Shown: in pieces, positions 9,289 through 18,658 of the stretch | Position numbering within the stretch: position 1 is the stretch's first letter | Layout of the letters: every line of letters starts with the position of its first letter | Assembly: GCF_000772105.1 (NCBI RefSeq) | Contig: NZ_CP009354.1 | Span: forward strand, 1,612,001 to 1,676,000 | Length of the DNA: 64,000 bases | Direction of reading: 5' to 3' | Source of the DNA: Vibrio tubiashii ATCC 19109 | Lineage (GTDB): Bacteria > Pseudomonadota > Gammaproteobacteria > Enterobacterales > Vibrionaceae | Notes under the pieces: model-generated | Seen by the model: only the letters and a program-made list of their open reading frames with translations | What the model was told of the DNA's origin: nothing | The model's database searches: none | Translations under genes and position numbers: made by a program

Positions 9289-11412
9289 ATGCATCAATAT
9301 CTTGCGGTTACGTCCAACGGTTTGGAAAACTTGTTGGTTGAAGAGTTAACTAAGCTAGGGATCACTAATGCCAAACCTGTTCAAGCAGGGGTACGCTTTA
9401 AAGCATCAAATGAGCAAATATATCGTTGTTGCTTATGGAGTCGCTTAGCGTCGCGTTTCGTCCGTGTGCTATCTGAGTTCACTTGTAACGACGATATGGA
9501 TCTCTACCTAGCAACTTCTTCAGTGAATTGGGTCAATCAATTCCATAGTTCGAAGATGTTTGTTGTTGATTTCAATGGTACTAACCGCGAAATCCGCAAT
9601 AGCCAGTACGGCGCAATGAAAGTGAAAGATGCCGTAGTGGATAGTTTCGAGAAAAAGAACTTACCAAGACCGTCGATCAGTAAAGATCGTGCCGATCTTC
9701 GCATCCATGTTCGTTTGCATCGCGATAAAGCGATTCTTGGTGTGGATATGGTGGGTGGCGGCCTTCATCAACGTGGCTATCGCCCTGAATCTGGCCGTGC
9801 GCCGCTTCGCGAAACTCTAGCGGCTGCTATTATCCTGCGTAGTGGCTGGAGTGCTGATAAGCCGCTATTAGACCCTATGTGTGGCTCAGGTACGCTCTTG
9901 ATTGAAGCGGCTATGATGGCGGCGAACATGGCTCCTGGCGTGAACCGTGAGAAATGGGGCTTTGAGTCTCTAGAAGACTTTGAACCTGAGCTTTGGGCTG
10001 AGATTAAATCGGAAGCGGCAGTACAGGCGAGAAGGGGCGTCAAAAAAGTTGACACTAAGTTTTTCGGCTTTGATAACGACGCGCGAGTGCTTAAAACCGC
10101 AAAAGACAACGCGCGCCGTGCAGGTGTTGACTCTCTGATTGAATTTAACCTTGGTGATGCCGCGCAGGTTAAGCGTCCTCAAGAGTTTGAAGCGGGCGTT
10201 ATTGTTTCAAACCCACCATACGGTGAGCGTTTAGGTACTCATCCTGGCTTGATTGCTCTGTACACGGCATTTGGTGCTCAGCTGAAGACTGAGTTCGGTG
10301 GTTGCCAAGCGTCTATTTTCTCCAGCTCTGATGAGCTTCTAAGCTGTTTGCGCATGCGTGCAGACAAACAGTTCAAACTGAATAATGGTGCGTTACCGTG
10401 TCACCAGAAGAACTACTCAATTAGTGACCGTCCGGTAGAGAATAAAGGTGACAATGTCACTGAGTCACTGATTGCACCTGATTTTTCTAACCGCTTGAAG
10501 AAGAACATTGCCAAAATTGGTAAATGGGCGCGTAAAGAGAAGCTCGATTGCTACCGTATCTATGATGCTGATTTACCGGAATACAATGTTGCTATTGATG
10601 TTTACCTCGATCACCTTGTAATCCAAGAATACGCGGCACCAAAGAATATCCCTGAAGAAAAGGCGAAGCGTCGTCTTACGGATATCATTCGCGCAGCCAT
10701 TCAAGTAACGGGTACAGAAGCGAATAAAGTTGTACTTAAAGTCCGTGAGAAGCAGAAAGGGCGTTCACAGTACCAAAAGCTGTCTCAAGAGTCTGAAACA
10801 CTCAATGTACATGAGTATGGTGTGCAGCTTAAAGTAAACCTTCATGACTACCTAGATACAGGCTTGTTCTTAGACCATAAGATTACTCGTCGTAAACTCG
10901 GTGAAATGGCTCAAGGTAAAGACTTTTTGAATCTGTTTGCTTACACCGGATCTGGCACAGTGCATGCCGCTTGTGGTGGCGCTAAATCAACAACAACGGT
11001 TGATATGTCGAACACCTATCTAGAGTGGGCAAAAGAAAACATGAAGCTGAATGGTCAAGTTGGCCGTCAGCATAGATTCGAGCAAGCAGATTGCCTGCAG
11101 TGGCTTGAGCGCTCAACGGCACAATTTGATCTAATCTTTATCGATCCGCCAACGTTCTCCAACTCGAAGCGCATGGAACAAAGCTTTGACGTGCAGCGTG
11201 ACCATATTCAGTTAATGAAGAACCTTAAGCGTTTGCTTCGTAATGGCGGCACGATCGTGTTTTCAAACAATAAGCGTCACTTTAAGATGGATATGGAAGG
11301 TTTGGATGAACTTGGTTTAACTGCGAAGAATATTTCACACCAAACTTTACCAATGGATTTTTCTCGCAATAAACACATTCATAACTGCTGGGTTTTGACT
11401 CACAAGGAATAG
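9289..11412 (+). CDS. rlmKL: Bifunctional 23S rRNA G2445-N2 / G2069-N7 methyltransferase
   Basis: Modifies two guanines of 23S rRNA (helix 74 region) during 50S assembly, using SAM. At 707 residues it is a fusion, as in E. coli (YcbY). The N-terminal half has a THUMP-like region, then [14 protein letters not shown] (SAM loop) and SNPPYGERL (NPPY catalytic motif of N2-guanine methylases). The C-terminal half has [16 protein letters not shown] and [11 protein letters not shown] of the N7-methylase RlmK. A matS site lies inside the coding sequence at 10448. Confidence 0.96.
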   Translation: MHQYLAVTSNGLENLLVEELTKLGITNAKPVQAGVRFKASNEQIYRCCLWSRLASRFVRVLSEFTCNDDMDLYLATSSVNWVNQFHSSKMFVVDFNGTNREIRNSQYGAMKVKDAVVDSFEKKNLPRPSISKDRADLRIHVRLHRDKAILGVDMVGGGLHQRGYRPESGRAPLRETLAAAIILRSGWSADKPLLDPMCGSGTLLIEAAMMAANMAPGVNREKWGFESLEDFEPELWAEIKSEAAVQARRGVKKVDTKFFGFDNDARVLKTAKDNARRAGVDSLIEFNLGDAAQVKRPQEFEAGVIVSNPPYGERLGTHPGLIALYTAFGAQLKTEFGGCQASIFSSSDELLSCLRMRADKQFKLNNGALPCHQKNYSISDRPVENKGDNVTESLIAPDFSNRLKKNIAKIGKWARKEKLDCYRIYDADLPEYNVAIDVYLDHLVIQEYAAPKNIPEEKAKRRLTDIIRAAIQVTGTEANKVVLKVREKQKGRSQYQKLSQESETLNVHEYGVQLKVNLHDYLDTGLFLDHKITRRKLGEMAQGKDFLNLFAYTGSGTVHAACGGAKSTTTVDMSNTYLEWAKENMKLNGQVGRQHRFEQADCLQWLERSTAQFDLIFIDPPTFSNSKRMEQSFDVQRDHIQLMKNLKRLLRNGGTIVFSNNKRHFKMDMEGLDELGLTAKNISHQTLPMDFSRNKHIHNCWVLTHKE
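10448..10460. other. matS site 2 (MatP binding)
   Basis: GTGACAATGTCAC, an exact match to GTGACRNYGTCAC, inside rlmKL. The encoded residues (GDNVTES) tolerate it without disrupting the frame. About 14.1 kb from dif. Confidence 0.85.
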
Positions 11413-11422
11413 TAGGTCACAC

Positions 11423-11665
11423 GTGATCACTTTATACAGTACAGAAGGGTGCCATCTATGTGAGATGGCATTTGACCTTACAAAACAGCTTAATATTTCT
11501 TATCAGGTCGAGATTGTCGATATTGCTTTCGACGATGAATTGTTTTCTCGTTACGGTGTCACCATTCCGGTGCTGAATTATCAAGGTAACGAGCTTAATT
11601 GGCCGTTTGATTTACAACAATTACAGCTTTGGTTAGACAAAAATGGCATTACTAACAATAAATAA
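11423..11665 (+). CDS. Glutaredoxin-like thiol protein (DUF836-type)
   Basis: A protein of 80 residues with a redox-type CHLC motif at residues 10-13 in TEGCHLCEMA, followed by the glutaredoxin-like fold pattern and a PVLNYQGNELNWPF segment with the cis-proline region (IPVL). It starts at GTG 11423, ten bases after rlmKL, and overlaps the start of uup by 23 bases, so the three genes are probably co-transcribed. The disulfide role and partner are unknown. Confidence 0.8.
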   Translation: MITLYSTEGCHLCEMAFDLTKQLNISYQVEIVDIAFDDELFSRYGVTIPVLNYQGNELNWPFDLQQLQLWLDKNGITNNK

Positions 11666-13559
11666 TGGATTACTGGCCTATGGTGATCATCCTCTTCTAG
11701 ATAATGCAGATTTCGCATTGCAAGAGAATGAACGCGTTTGTTTGGTTGGTAGAAACGGTGCGGGGAAATCCACGTTAATGAAAGTGCTTGCCGGTGAGGT
11801 GGTACTTGATGATGGAAAGCTAACAGTTACCCAAGATGTTGTCGTTTCACGCCTAGAGCAAGACCCACCAAGAAACCAAGAAGGCACTGTGTTCGATTAT
11901 GTTGCTGGTGGACTAGCAGAAATTGGTGAGCAGATTAAGATCTATCAAGATCAGCTCGATCTGATTGCGGTGGACCCATCAGAGCAGAACATCAATAAGC
12001 TTGCACGTATTCAAGAGAACCTTGAACACTCTGGTGCATGGCGCTTTGAAGACCGTATTAAGAACGTGTTAGCAGCACTTAAGCTCGATGGCCACACTAA
12101 ACTGACAGACCTTTCTGGTGGCTGGCAGCGTAAAGCTGCGCTTGCGAGAGCACTGGTTCGCGATCCAGACGTATTATTACTTGATGAGCCAACTAACCAC
12201 CTTGATGTTACGACGATTGAATGGCTAGAGAACTTCCTCAAAGACTTCCGTGGCTCGATTATCTTTATCTCTCACGACCGTGCGTTCATTAAATCGATGG
12301 CGACACGTATTGTCGACCTTGATCGCGGCAAACTGGCTTCTTTCCCTGGTAACTATGACAACTACCTAGTCGATAAAGAAGAGATGCTAAGAGTCGAAGA
12401 GATGCAGAATGCAGAATTCGATAAAAAGCTCGCTCAAGAAGAAGTTTGGATTCGTCAAGGTATCAAGGCTCGACGCACACGTAACGAAGGGCGCGTACGT
12501 GCGCTTAAGAAACTACGAGAAGAGCGAAGTGACCGCCGTGAAGTGCAGGGCAAAGCGAATATCCAGATTGATGATGCGTCGCGCTCAGGCAAGATCGTGT
12601 TCGAAGCGAAGAACATCAACTTCGACATTGACGGTAAGTCAATAGTTAAGAATTTCTCCTTCAATATCATGCGCGGTGACCGCATTGCACTGATTGGCCC
12701 GAACGGTTGTGGTAAGAGTACACTACTTAAACTGTTGCTGGATGAGCTTCAGCCTCAGTCCGGTAAGCTCCACTGTGGCACTAAGCTTGAGGTGGCTTAT
12801 TTTGACCAGTACCGTGAAGTGCTTGATCCTGAAAAATCGGTGATTGATAACCTGGCTGATGGCAAACAAGAAGTCATGGTTGGTGGCCGTCAGCGCCATG
12901 CGTTGAGTTATCTGCAAGATTTCCTATTTGCACCTAAACGCGCTCGTACTCCGGTTAAAGCACTCTCTGGAGGCGAGAAAAACCGTCTATTGCTAGCAAG
13001 AATCTTCCTAAGACCAAACAATTTGTTGGTGCTCGATGAACCAACCAACGATTTAGATATCGAAACTTTGGAACTTTTAGAAGATTTACTTGCCAATTAT
13101 CAGGGTACGCTTTTACTTGTCAGCCACGATCGTCAGTTTGTTGACAACACAGTAATGACAAGTTGGATCTTTGAAGGTGAAGGCGTTATTGAGGAATTTG
13201 TTGGTGGTTATCATGATGCGCAGCAGCAACGCATTCAAACTCAGAAGGCTCGCGCGTCTGAAAAACCAACAAAAAGCATTAAACAGGTTGAGGAAACTCC
13301 CAAAACCGCGGCAGTAAAGAACAAGCCTAAGAAGTTATCTTATAAACTGCAGCGAGAGTTAGAAGCATTGCCAGCCAAACTTGAAGAGTTAGAAGCAGAC
13401 ATTGAAAGCTTACAAGAGCAAGTCAACAGCGCTGATTTCTTTTCAAAACCCGTAGAGCAAACGCAACCCGTATTAGATAAGCTAACTGCTACAGAGCAGG
13501 AGCTTGAAATTGCCTTCGAACGATGGGAAGAGCTCGAAGCAATGCAACAGGAAAGTTAA
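11643..13559 (+). CDS. uup: ABC-F family ATPase Uup
   Basis: Soluble ABC-F protein with two ATPase domains and no membrane part. The family acts on ribosomes and affects transposon excision in E. coli. Of 638 residues, the first Walker A is GRNGAGKST (36-44), with signatures LSGGWQRK and LSGGEKNRLLL and second Walker A GPNGCGKST. The C-terminal coiled coil is rich in Glu, Lys and Leu, the DNA-binding C-terminal domain typical of Uup rather than of EttA. It overlaps the upstream glutaredoxin-like gene and is followed after seven bases by the DUF3466 gene. Confidence 0.92.
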   Translation: MALLTINNGLLAYGDHPLLDNADFALQENERVCLVGRNGAGKSTLMKVLAGEVVLDDGKLTVTQDVVVSRLEQDPPRNQEGTVFDYVAGGLAEIGEQIKIYQDQLDLIAVDPSEQNINKLARIQENLEHSGAWRFEDRIKNVLAALKLDGHTKLTDLSGGWQRKAALARALVRDPDVLLLDEPTNHLDVTTIEWLENFLKDFRGSIIFISHDRAFIKSMATRIVDLDRGKLASFPGNYDNYLVDKEEMLRVEEMQNAEFDKKLAQEEVWIRQGIKARRTRNEGRVRALKKLREERSDRREVQGKANIQIDDASRSGKIVFEAKNINFDIDGKSIVKNFSFNIMRGDRIALIGPNGCGKSTLLKLLLDELQPQSGKLHCGTKLEVAYFDQYREVLDPEKSVIDNLADGKQEVMVGGRQRHALSYLQDFLFAPKRARTPVKALSGGEKNRLLLARIFLRPNNLLVLDEPTNDLDIETLELLEDLLANYQGTLLLVSHDRQFVDNTVMTSWIFEGEGVIEEFVGGYHDAQQQRIQTQKARASEKPTKSIKQVEETPKTAAVKNKPKKLSYKLQRELEALPAKLEELEADIESLQEQVNSADFFSKPVEQTQPVLDKLTATEQELEIAFERWEELEAMQQES

Positions 13560-13565
13560 CAACTA

Positions 13566-15260
13566 ATGACTAGCAAGATTTTTAAAATTTCAGCAGTAGC
13601 GGCAACGGTTGCTGCTTCATTCGCGGCTAACGCGGCGCTTTATAATGTGTACCCAGAGCACCCAGAAGGAGCCAATACCAGTATCCTTACCTACGGTGTC
13701 GCGATTTCTCCAGAAACGGTAAAGAGCGGTACGAATACATGTTGGGACGAAGCTTGTAGTGAATCGACTTCCGCTATGGCTACAGAAGTTAAGCGCTACC
13801 GTGAAGGCTTTAACTACCGTGATGAAGCGCCTTTCTTCCTACCATTTGGTTGGAACTATCTTGATGATGATTGGGATGGTTTTCGTAACTACTGCCGAAA
13901 TTATTTAGGGTACGCTGATACACTCTGTGAAAATTGGGCAAACGCTCAATACAATAATGGCTACAAGAATGAGTGGGTAGATAAAAACTTTGCAGGCTCG
14001 ATCGCGTACTTGAATGGTAGCGTCGTTAAAGCTGATGTTAATACTGTTGTTACCGATATTTATAACGATGGCGGTACATTAAAGCCTGTAGGGAGTAGTC
14101 AGGATACAAATATTACGGCATATCGTAGTTTCAAAGGTTTTGTTGCCAGTGACTCGGTGACTGAGACAGGTGCAGCCGACTTTAACTCTGCTCTATATTG
14201 GGCAAGAAAAGAATTAGCTACAGCCGCTGGCACTAAGATTTTTACTGTTGGTAGTATTACTCGTAATAATATCAACACAGATAACCGTCGAATTTATACC
14301 TCTAAGCCTTCTGTTTGGCTTGGTACATCACCTGCCGTGTTGACTGAAATTCCGTGGCCTAATAGTGATCGTAAAGAAAATGGAGATAATAGGTCACAAG
14401 GCAGTGCCCGTGATATCATTGTAGATTCTAATGATAACTCGATTCTCTATGCCGTTGGTTATACCTCTGATGGTGATGTAAGGCTTAAAGCTGCGGTATT
14501 TAAATCTAAGGATAGTGGCAGTACTTGGGAGGCCTTCGGTTCTGGTGGCAGTAATTTAGTCACAGGTTTTCCATTTGACTCGGAAAAATATGCAAACCAG
14601 ACTTTACAAGCGGTTAATAACAACAAAATTGCCATTGGTACTACAAAGCTCAACGAGCGACAATCTGGTGCTTACGCAAACTCACTGTTTTATGTAACTA
14701 ACCTAGATGCACCTGCTTATACCGCTTTTTCGGGCAGTATTTTCTTTACTGGGGCAAATGGTAAAGCAGGCGCGATAAACAACCATAACGATGTTGTCGG
14801 TACTATCGATTTTGAAAGTCATCCAGAATCGAGTGGATCCGGTGGTAAGCCACGTGCACAACGCGGCTTTATTACTAACTTAGGCGCCGCGCCGGCTACA
14901 GTACCTGGTTCAGCCGCACCAATTGGCGGCCAAGCGCGTTACCTCGATGACTTGACATATGGTTCAGGTGCATCCACAGATAATAACCAGTTCCGTATCG
15001 TAGAAGCATCGGACATCAATGATGCGGGTGTGATTGCAGCGACTGCTTATTTCTGTAGTGGGGGCTTTGAGAGTGAAGCGATTGATGCAAAATGTACCGC
15101 AGGTGCTTCGCTGGTTGGCGTTAAGTTAGTCCCAATTTCAAGTTCGGATAGAAGCATTACCCCACGCCCAGTGACTCAAACAACGGTTGAGCGCCAGGGT
15201 GGTAGTTTAGGAATCTTGGTATTGACTGTATTAGGTCTGCTAGGGTTCCGTAGAAAATAG
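13566..15260 (+). CDS. DUF3466 family exported protein with GlyGly-CTERM-type tail
   Basis: Protein of 564 residues with a Sec signal peptide (cleavage expected after AAFANA-like SFAANA near residue 23) and a long extracytoplasmic region of repeated beta-propeller-like segments, several Cys residues and many Asn/Gly. The C-terminus is QGGSLGILVLTVLGLLGFRR plus K: a Gly-Gly-Ser motif, a hydrophobic helix and a basic end. This is the tripartite GlyGly-CTERM signal that Vibrio uses for rhombosortase processing, often linked to type II secretion. The start is six bases after uup. Substrate and role unknown. Confidence 0.78.
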   Translation: MTSKIFKISAVAATVAASFAANAALYNVYPEHPEGANTSILTYGVAISPETVKSGTNTCWDEACSESTSAMATEVKRYREGFNYRDEAPFFLPFGWNYLDDDWDGFRNYCRNYLGYADTLCENWANAQYNNGYKNEWVDKNFAGSIAYLNGSVVKADVNTVVTDIYNDGGTLKPVGSSQDTNITAYRSFKGFVASDSVTETGAADFNSALYWARKELATAAGTKIFTVGSITRNNINTDNRRIYTSKPSVWLGTSPAVLTEIPWPNSDRKENGDNRSQGSARDIIVDSNDNSILYAVGYTSDGDVRLKAAVFKSKDSGSTWEAFGSGGSNLVTGFPFDSEKYANQTLQAVNNNKIAIGTTKLNERQSGAYANSLFYVTNLDAPAYTAFSGSIFFTGANGKAGAINNHNDVVGTIDFESHPESSGSGGKPRAQRGFITNLGAAPATVPGSAAPIGGQARYLDDLTYGSGASTDNNQFRIVEASDINDAGVIAATAYFCSGGFESEAIDAKCTAGASLVGVKLVPISSSDRSITPRPVTQTTVERQGGSLGILVLTVLGLLGFRRK

Positions 15261-15277
15261 GTTAAATTGTAAACAAG

Positions 15278-15315
15278 GGCACAGGTTCACAGTTTTGAAT
15301 CTGTGCCTTTTTTTT
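15278..15315 (+). terminator. Rho-independent terminator after the DUF3466 gene
   Basis: Arms GGCACAGGTTCA and TGAATCTGTGCC with one G-T pair, then eight T residues. Confidence 0.88.
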
Positions 15316-15464
15316 AGCTTGAATTCACCGTTCTTTTGATCGAATCTTAATTGGGAAGCCATAAAAGCTTCACATTAATCGGTTATCAGGATCTTACAAA
15401 GATCGCTGTTGGCAGGTTAAGAAAGTAGTACGTTAAGAAACATTTTATGTATGAGGACGACACT

Positions 15465-15638
15465 ATGAAGAGACAAAAGCGTGACCGCTTAGAGCGAGCT
15501 CAATCTCAAGGATATAAAGCGGGCCTTAATGGTCGCTCTATGGAGGCATGTCCATACCAGCAGATGGATGCTCGATCTTATTGGCTTGGTGGTTGGCGCG
15601 ATGCCAGAGAAGATAAACACTCTGGTCTCTACAAATAA
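15465..15638 (+). CDS. rmf: Ribosome modulation factor
   Basis: Binds the 30S subunit and drives formation of inactive 100S ribosomes in stationary phase. It has 57 residues, the family length, beginning MKRQKRDRLERAQSQGYKAG and containing GRSMEACPYQ and YWLGGWRDAR, which are signature segments of RMF. The ATG at 15465 has GAGGACGA upstream; a longer reading from 15447 lacks a ribosome site. The gene lies next to fabA, as in E. coli. Confidence 0.94.
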   Translation: MKRQKRDRLERAQSQGYKAGLNGRSMEACPYQQMDARSYWLGGWRDAREDKHSGLYK

Positions 15639-15667
15639 CACTCATTCCACATACAACAAAGGAACTT

Positions 15668-15687
15668 AGCCCCGAAAGGGGCTTTTA
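15668..15687 (+). terminator. Terminator after rmf
   Basis: AGCCCC, loop GAAA, GGGGCT, then TTTT. Confidence 0.8.
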
Positions 15688-15697
15688 AGTCGTTATC

Positions 15698-15714
15698 TAA
15701 TGCACTATAACTAA
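15698..15714. repeat. 17-base direct repeat, copy 1
   Basis: TAATGCACTATAACTAA between the rmf terminator and the fabA terminator. An identical copy occurs at 20656-20672. Confidence 0.6.
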
Positions 15715-15726
15715 ATATGTTGGTTA

Positions 15727-15754
15727 CAAAAAAGCGACTCAAGTGAGTCGCTTT
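15727..15754 (-). terminator. Rho-independent terminator of fabA
   Basis: Arms AAAGCGACTC and GAGTCGCTTT with a four-base loop. On the minus strand the stem is followed by TTTTTTG, matching the direction of fabA. Confidence 0.85.
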
Positions 15755-15771
15755 CGTAAAGTACAGTATGC

Positions 15772-16290
15772 TTAGAAAGCAGATGTGTCTTGGAAAAGAC
15801 CAACTTTAAGATCTTTCGCTACGTAAATTTCTTTACCGTCAACAAGAACACGACCGTCAGCAAGACCCATCACTAGCTTGCGGTTAACGACGCGCTTCAT
15901 GTGAATTTCGTACGTCACTTTTTTCGCTGTAGGTAGGATTTGACCTGTGAACTTCACTTCGCCAACACCTAGAGCACGACCTTTACCTTTGCCGCCAACC
16001 CAGCCAAGGAAGAAGCCCACTAGCTGCCACATTGCGTCAAGGCCAAGACAGCCAGGCATTACTGGGTCGCCAGGGAAGTGGCAATCAAAGAACCATAGAT
16101 CTGGAGTAATATCTAGCTCAGCTAGAATCAGACCCTTACCGAAATCACCTTCAGTCTCAGACATCTTAGTGACGCGATCCATCATCAGCATATTTGGCGC
16201 AGGTAGTTGAGGGTAACCAGGACCAAACAATTCGCCTTGGCTAGACGCTAGAAGATCTTCACGGTTATAAGAATCACGTTTGTTTTGCAT
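15772..16290 (-). CDS. fabA: Beta-hydroxydecanoyl-ACP dehydratase/isomerase FabA
   Basis: Dehydrates 3-hydroxyacyl-ACP and isomerises trans-2 to cis-3-decenoyl-ACP, the branch point for anaerobic unsaturated fatty acid synthesis. It has 172 residues. Catalytic residues are His71 in [11 protein letters not shown] and Asp85 in [10 protein letters not shown], and the C-terminus GLFQDTSAF is invariant in the family. The ATG at 16290 is chosen because GGAG lies nine bases upstream; an earlier TTG is unlikely. The promoter contains a FabR-type palindrome. Confidence 0.97.
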   Translation of the reverse strand: MQNKRDSYNREDLLASSQGELFGPGYPQLPAPNMLMMDRVTKMSETEGDFGKGLILAELDITPDLWFFDCHFPGDPVMPGCLGLDAMWQLVGFFLGWVGGKGKGRALGVGEVKFTGQILPTAKKVTYEIHMKRVVNRKLVMGLADGRVLVDGKEIYVAKDLKVGLFQDTSAF

Positions 16291-16319
16291 TATCAATTAC
16301 TCCGATTTTTGATAGCAGC

Positions 16320-16348
16320 ATGTTAGTGAACACGTGTACGCTAAACAA
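16320..16348 (-). promoter_or_regulatory. fabA promoter with FabR-type operator in the spacer
   Basis: Read on the minus strand: -35 TTGTTT (16343-16348), a 17-base spacer, -10 TAACAT (16320-16325). The spacer and one base of the -10 form AGCGTACACGTGTTCACT (16325-16342), closely matching the FabR palindrome known from E. coli fabA and fabB. Repressor binding here would block RNA polymerase directly. I saw no clear FadR activator site. Confidence 0.7.
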
Positions 16349-16381
16349 CTCCGATCAGTCGATTTATGAGCGAAATTTTGT

Positions 16382-18028
16382 TCAAACGAACCAGTTTTTG
16401 ATGCGCTCCACAATTCCTTGCGGGTGCTCGTGTCTTTCAAAGTTTTCAATACGTTGCGCTATTTTACTAATAACGCTTTCTTCATCTTCACCGCGGAAAG
16501 GCTTACCCATAATGATAGGAATTGCCTCGTCCACAGTCGATACAGACCAGATATGGAATTCGTCTTTCTTAATGCTCTCAACCACGTCTTTGTTAAGCGA
16601 CAAATGCTTAAGGTTCGACTTAGGTAACACAACACCTTGCTTGCCGGTTAAACCTTGATGCTTACAGACGTGGTAAAAGCCTTCAATCTTTTCATTTAAA
16701 CCGCCAACGGCTTGCACGCGACCAAACTGGTCAACTGCACCCGTCACAGCAATCTGCTGATTGATAGGGTATTCAGAGAGTGCTGAAACGAAGGAGCAAA
16801 GCTCTGCTAACGTTGCGCTATCACCATCGACTTCACTATAAGATTGCTCAAATACGACGGAAGCTGAATATGGTAGAGGCTCATCAAGTTGCAATGCACT
16901 ACTAACAAATGCCTGCATGATCATCATGCCTTTAGCATGCAGATTACCGCCTAGCTCTGCTTTGCGCTCAACGTCAGAGATGTCGCCGTCACCAAAGTGG
17001 ATAACACATGAGATTCGTGCTGGCTCACCATAAGACATTGGGTGACCTGGGACATCAATAACAGTAAGGCCGTTTACCTGACCAATGCATTCGCCTTGCG
17101 TTTCTATGATGACTTGCCCGTCAGTGATGTCTGACAGTGCACGCTCTGGCAGGTAGGCTTCGCGATGGTATTTGGCATCTAGGGCTTGCTCAAGATCTTG
17201 CTCGGAAAGTACCTTGTTATTCGATGTGAGTAACGCTTCTTGAAACAGAGAAAGGTACCAAAGAACCTCGATAGGCATGTAGTTTTGATCTTCGGTGTAA
17301 CGTGCTCCCGCATTCATTAAACGGTGTATAGCGCCAAATGAAAGAGTAGGTAGCTCATATTTCTTAATGAGCCACGCAAGAAACCCTAAATACTGTTCGA
17401 TAGTCTGACTGCTTACCGCGAACTCATCTTCAATCTCAGTAAACATAGCGAGTCCGGTATACAGCTCTGGTTCCAAGTACTCAAAGTCAGCAATTTGGTG
17501 ACGATCACCGACCAAGACGATTTTGATGTCATAAGTTTTAGCTGGTGGACAGGTGGCGATCTTGTGTGGATTGGCGTTAACCGGGCTAACGGCTTGACCT
17601 AAGAGAACGGACTTTAGAGTTTGCCAACTTGCTGGGTTAGCGAGCAACAATGTCGCGGGAATCACCAGATAGCCACCATCTGCTTGCTCAAGTAGGCCAT
17701 GACTAGACGTGACAATGTCACCCTTGTCATCGCAAGTGTATGAGCCCAATAGCGTCGCAATGTTCAAAGACTCAGTGGTAGCGACAGGCTTTTGACCAAT
17801 AAACTTTTTCAGTCCATCTTTAATAAGATCGCGGTAGAACGAGTTGTCTGTGGAATTAATGATAAGTAAGCGGCTAAAGCCCTTGATCGCACTTAACGTT
17901 TCCAATGATTGCTTAAGTCGTGGTTGAATATCGAAGAAATCAACGTTATCCAGTTCGTCGAATCGTTGGATCTGTGCGTCAAATTGTGAATATTGTGGTG
18001 TGACAGCGTGCCAGCTTTCTTGGTTCAT
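16382..18028 (-). CDS. Lon-like protease LonH/YcbZ type with degenerate ATPase
   Basis: Protein of 548 residues homologous to E. coli YcbZ. The C-terminal S16 protease domain has the Ser-Lys dyad: Ser404 in DGDSATLAEL and Lys447 in GGLNEKIEGF. The N-terminal region corresponds to the AAA domain, but where a Walker A loop would be expected there is NSTDNSFYRD, with no GxxGxGK. ATP hydrolysis is therefore unlikely; its substrates are unknown. It is encoded on the same strand as fabA, 91 bases upstream of it, and is divergent from matP. A matS site lies inside it. Confidence 0.88.
   Translation of the reverse strand: MNQESWHAVTPQYSQFDAQIQRFDELDNVDFFDIQPRLKQSLETLSAIKGFSRLLIINSTDNSFYRDLIKDGLKKFIGQKPVATTESLNIATLLGSYTCDDKGDIVTSSHGLLEQADGGYLVIPATLLLANPASWQTLKSVLLGQAVSPVNANPHKIATCPPAKTYDIKIVLVGDRHQIADFEYLEPELYTGLAMFTEIEDEFAVSSQTIEQYLGFLAWLIKKYELPTLSFGAIHRLMNAGARYTEDQNYMPIEVLWYLSLFQEALLTSNNKVLSEQDLEQALDAKYHREAYLPERALSDITDGQVIIETQGECIGQVNGLTVIDVPGHPMSYGEPARISCVIHFGDGDISDVERKAELGGNLHAKGMMIMQAFVSSALQLDEPLPYSASVVFEQSYSEVDGDSATLAELCSFVSALSEYPINQQIAVTGAVDQFGRVQAVGGLNEKIEGFYHVCKHQGLTGKQGVVLPKSNLKHLSLNKDVVESIKKDEFHIWSVSTVDEAIPIIMGKPFRGEDEESVISKIAQRIENFERHEHPQGIVERIKNWFV
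17709..17721. other. matS site 3 (MatP binding)
   Basis: GTGACAATGTCAC, exact match to GTGACRNYGTCAC, inside the Lon-like gene. It lies 490 bases upstream of the matP start codon and 6.9 kb from dif. Confidence 0.87.
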
Positions 18029-18199
18029 TAAATCAGTTCATGTACTTAAAATGGATGAAAATTATATAGAAAAACCCCATCGGGAGATATAGATAATTTT
18101 ATCTGATGATCTTGATCGCTTTTCGATTACAATGGGGATTGTAACTTTTATCACTTAGGGTTACGCTGTCACCTAGAACGTTAACGGAATGGCTTTGCA

Positions 18200-18646
18200 A
18201 TGAAATATCAACAGCTTGAAAACTTAGAGTGTGGTTGGAAGTGGAATTACTTGATCAATAAATGGAAGGCGGGTGAAGCGATCACTTGTCATATTGATAC
18301 GAGTGAGGCGGATGCCGCAGTCAACGAGCTTCGCCAGTTAGAACACGAGCCAACGAAGGTTCTTGAGTGGATTGAGAACCACATGTCGCCAGAGCTTGAT
18401 AACAAGCTTAAGCAGGCCATTCGTGCGAAACGTAAACGTCATTTTAACGCAGAGCAAATTCATACCAAGAAAAAGTCGATAGACTTAGATTATCGCGTTT
18501 GGGAAAAGTTATCCCACAGAGCGAATGAGCTTGGATGTACTTTGTCAGATGCTATCGAATATTTGCTGTCCGAAGCGTCCCGGAGTGAAAAAGCAAGTAA
18601 AGCCGTAAGCAGTTTAAAGGAAGATTTGACCAAGTTACTCGACTAA
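18200..18646 (+). CDS. matP: Macrodomain Ter protein MatP
   Basis: Binds matS sites and organises the terminus macrodomain, delaying separation of sister termini and linking them to the divisome. It has 148 residues. The N-terminus MKYQQLENLE and the segment IRAKRKRHFNAEQIHTKKKS are nearly identical to E. coli MatP. An N-terminal helical bundle (about 5-80) is followed by a ribbon-helix-helix domain: beta strand KKSIDLDY (91-98) and two helices to about 126. The C-terminal coiled coil is the tetramerisation region. DUF3634 follows by 12 bases. Confidence 0.96.
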   Translation: MKYQQLENLECGWKWNYLINKWKAGEAITCHIDTSEADAAVNELRQLEHEPTKVLEWIENHMSPELDNKLKQAIRAKRKRHFNAEQIHTKKKSIDLDYRVWEKLSHRANELGCTLSDAIEYLLSEASRSEKASKAVSSLKEDLTKLLD

Positions 18647-18658
18647 CAAGGAGAGTTT

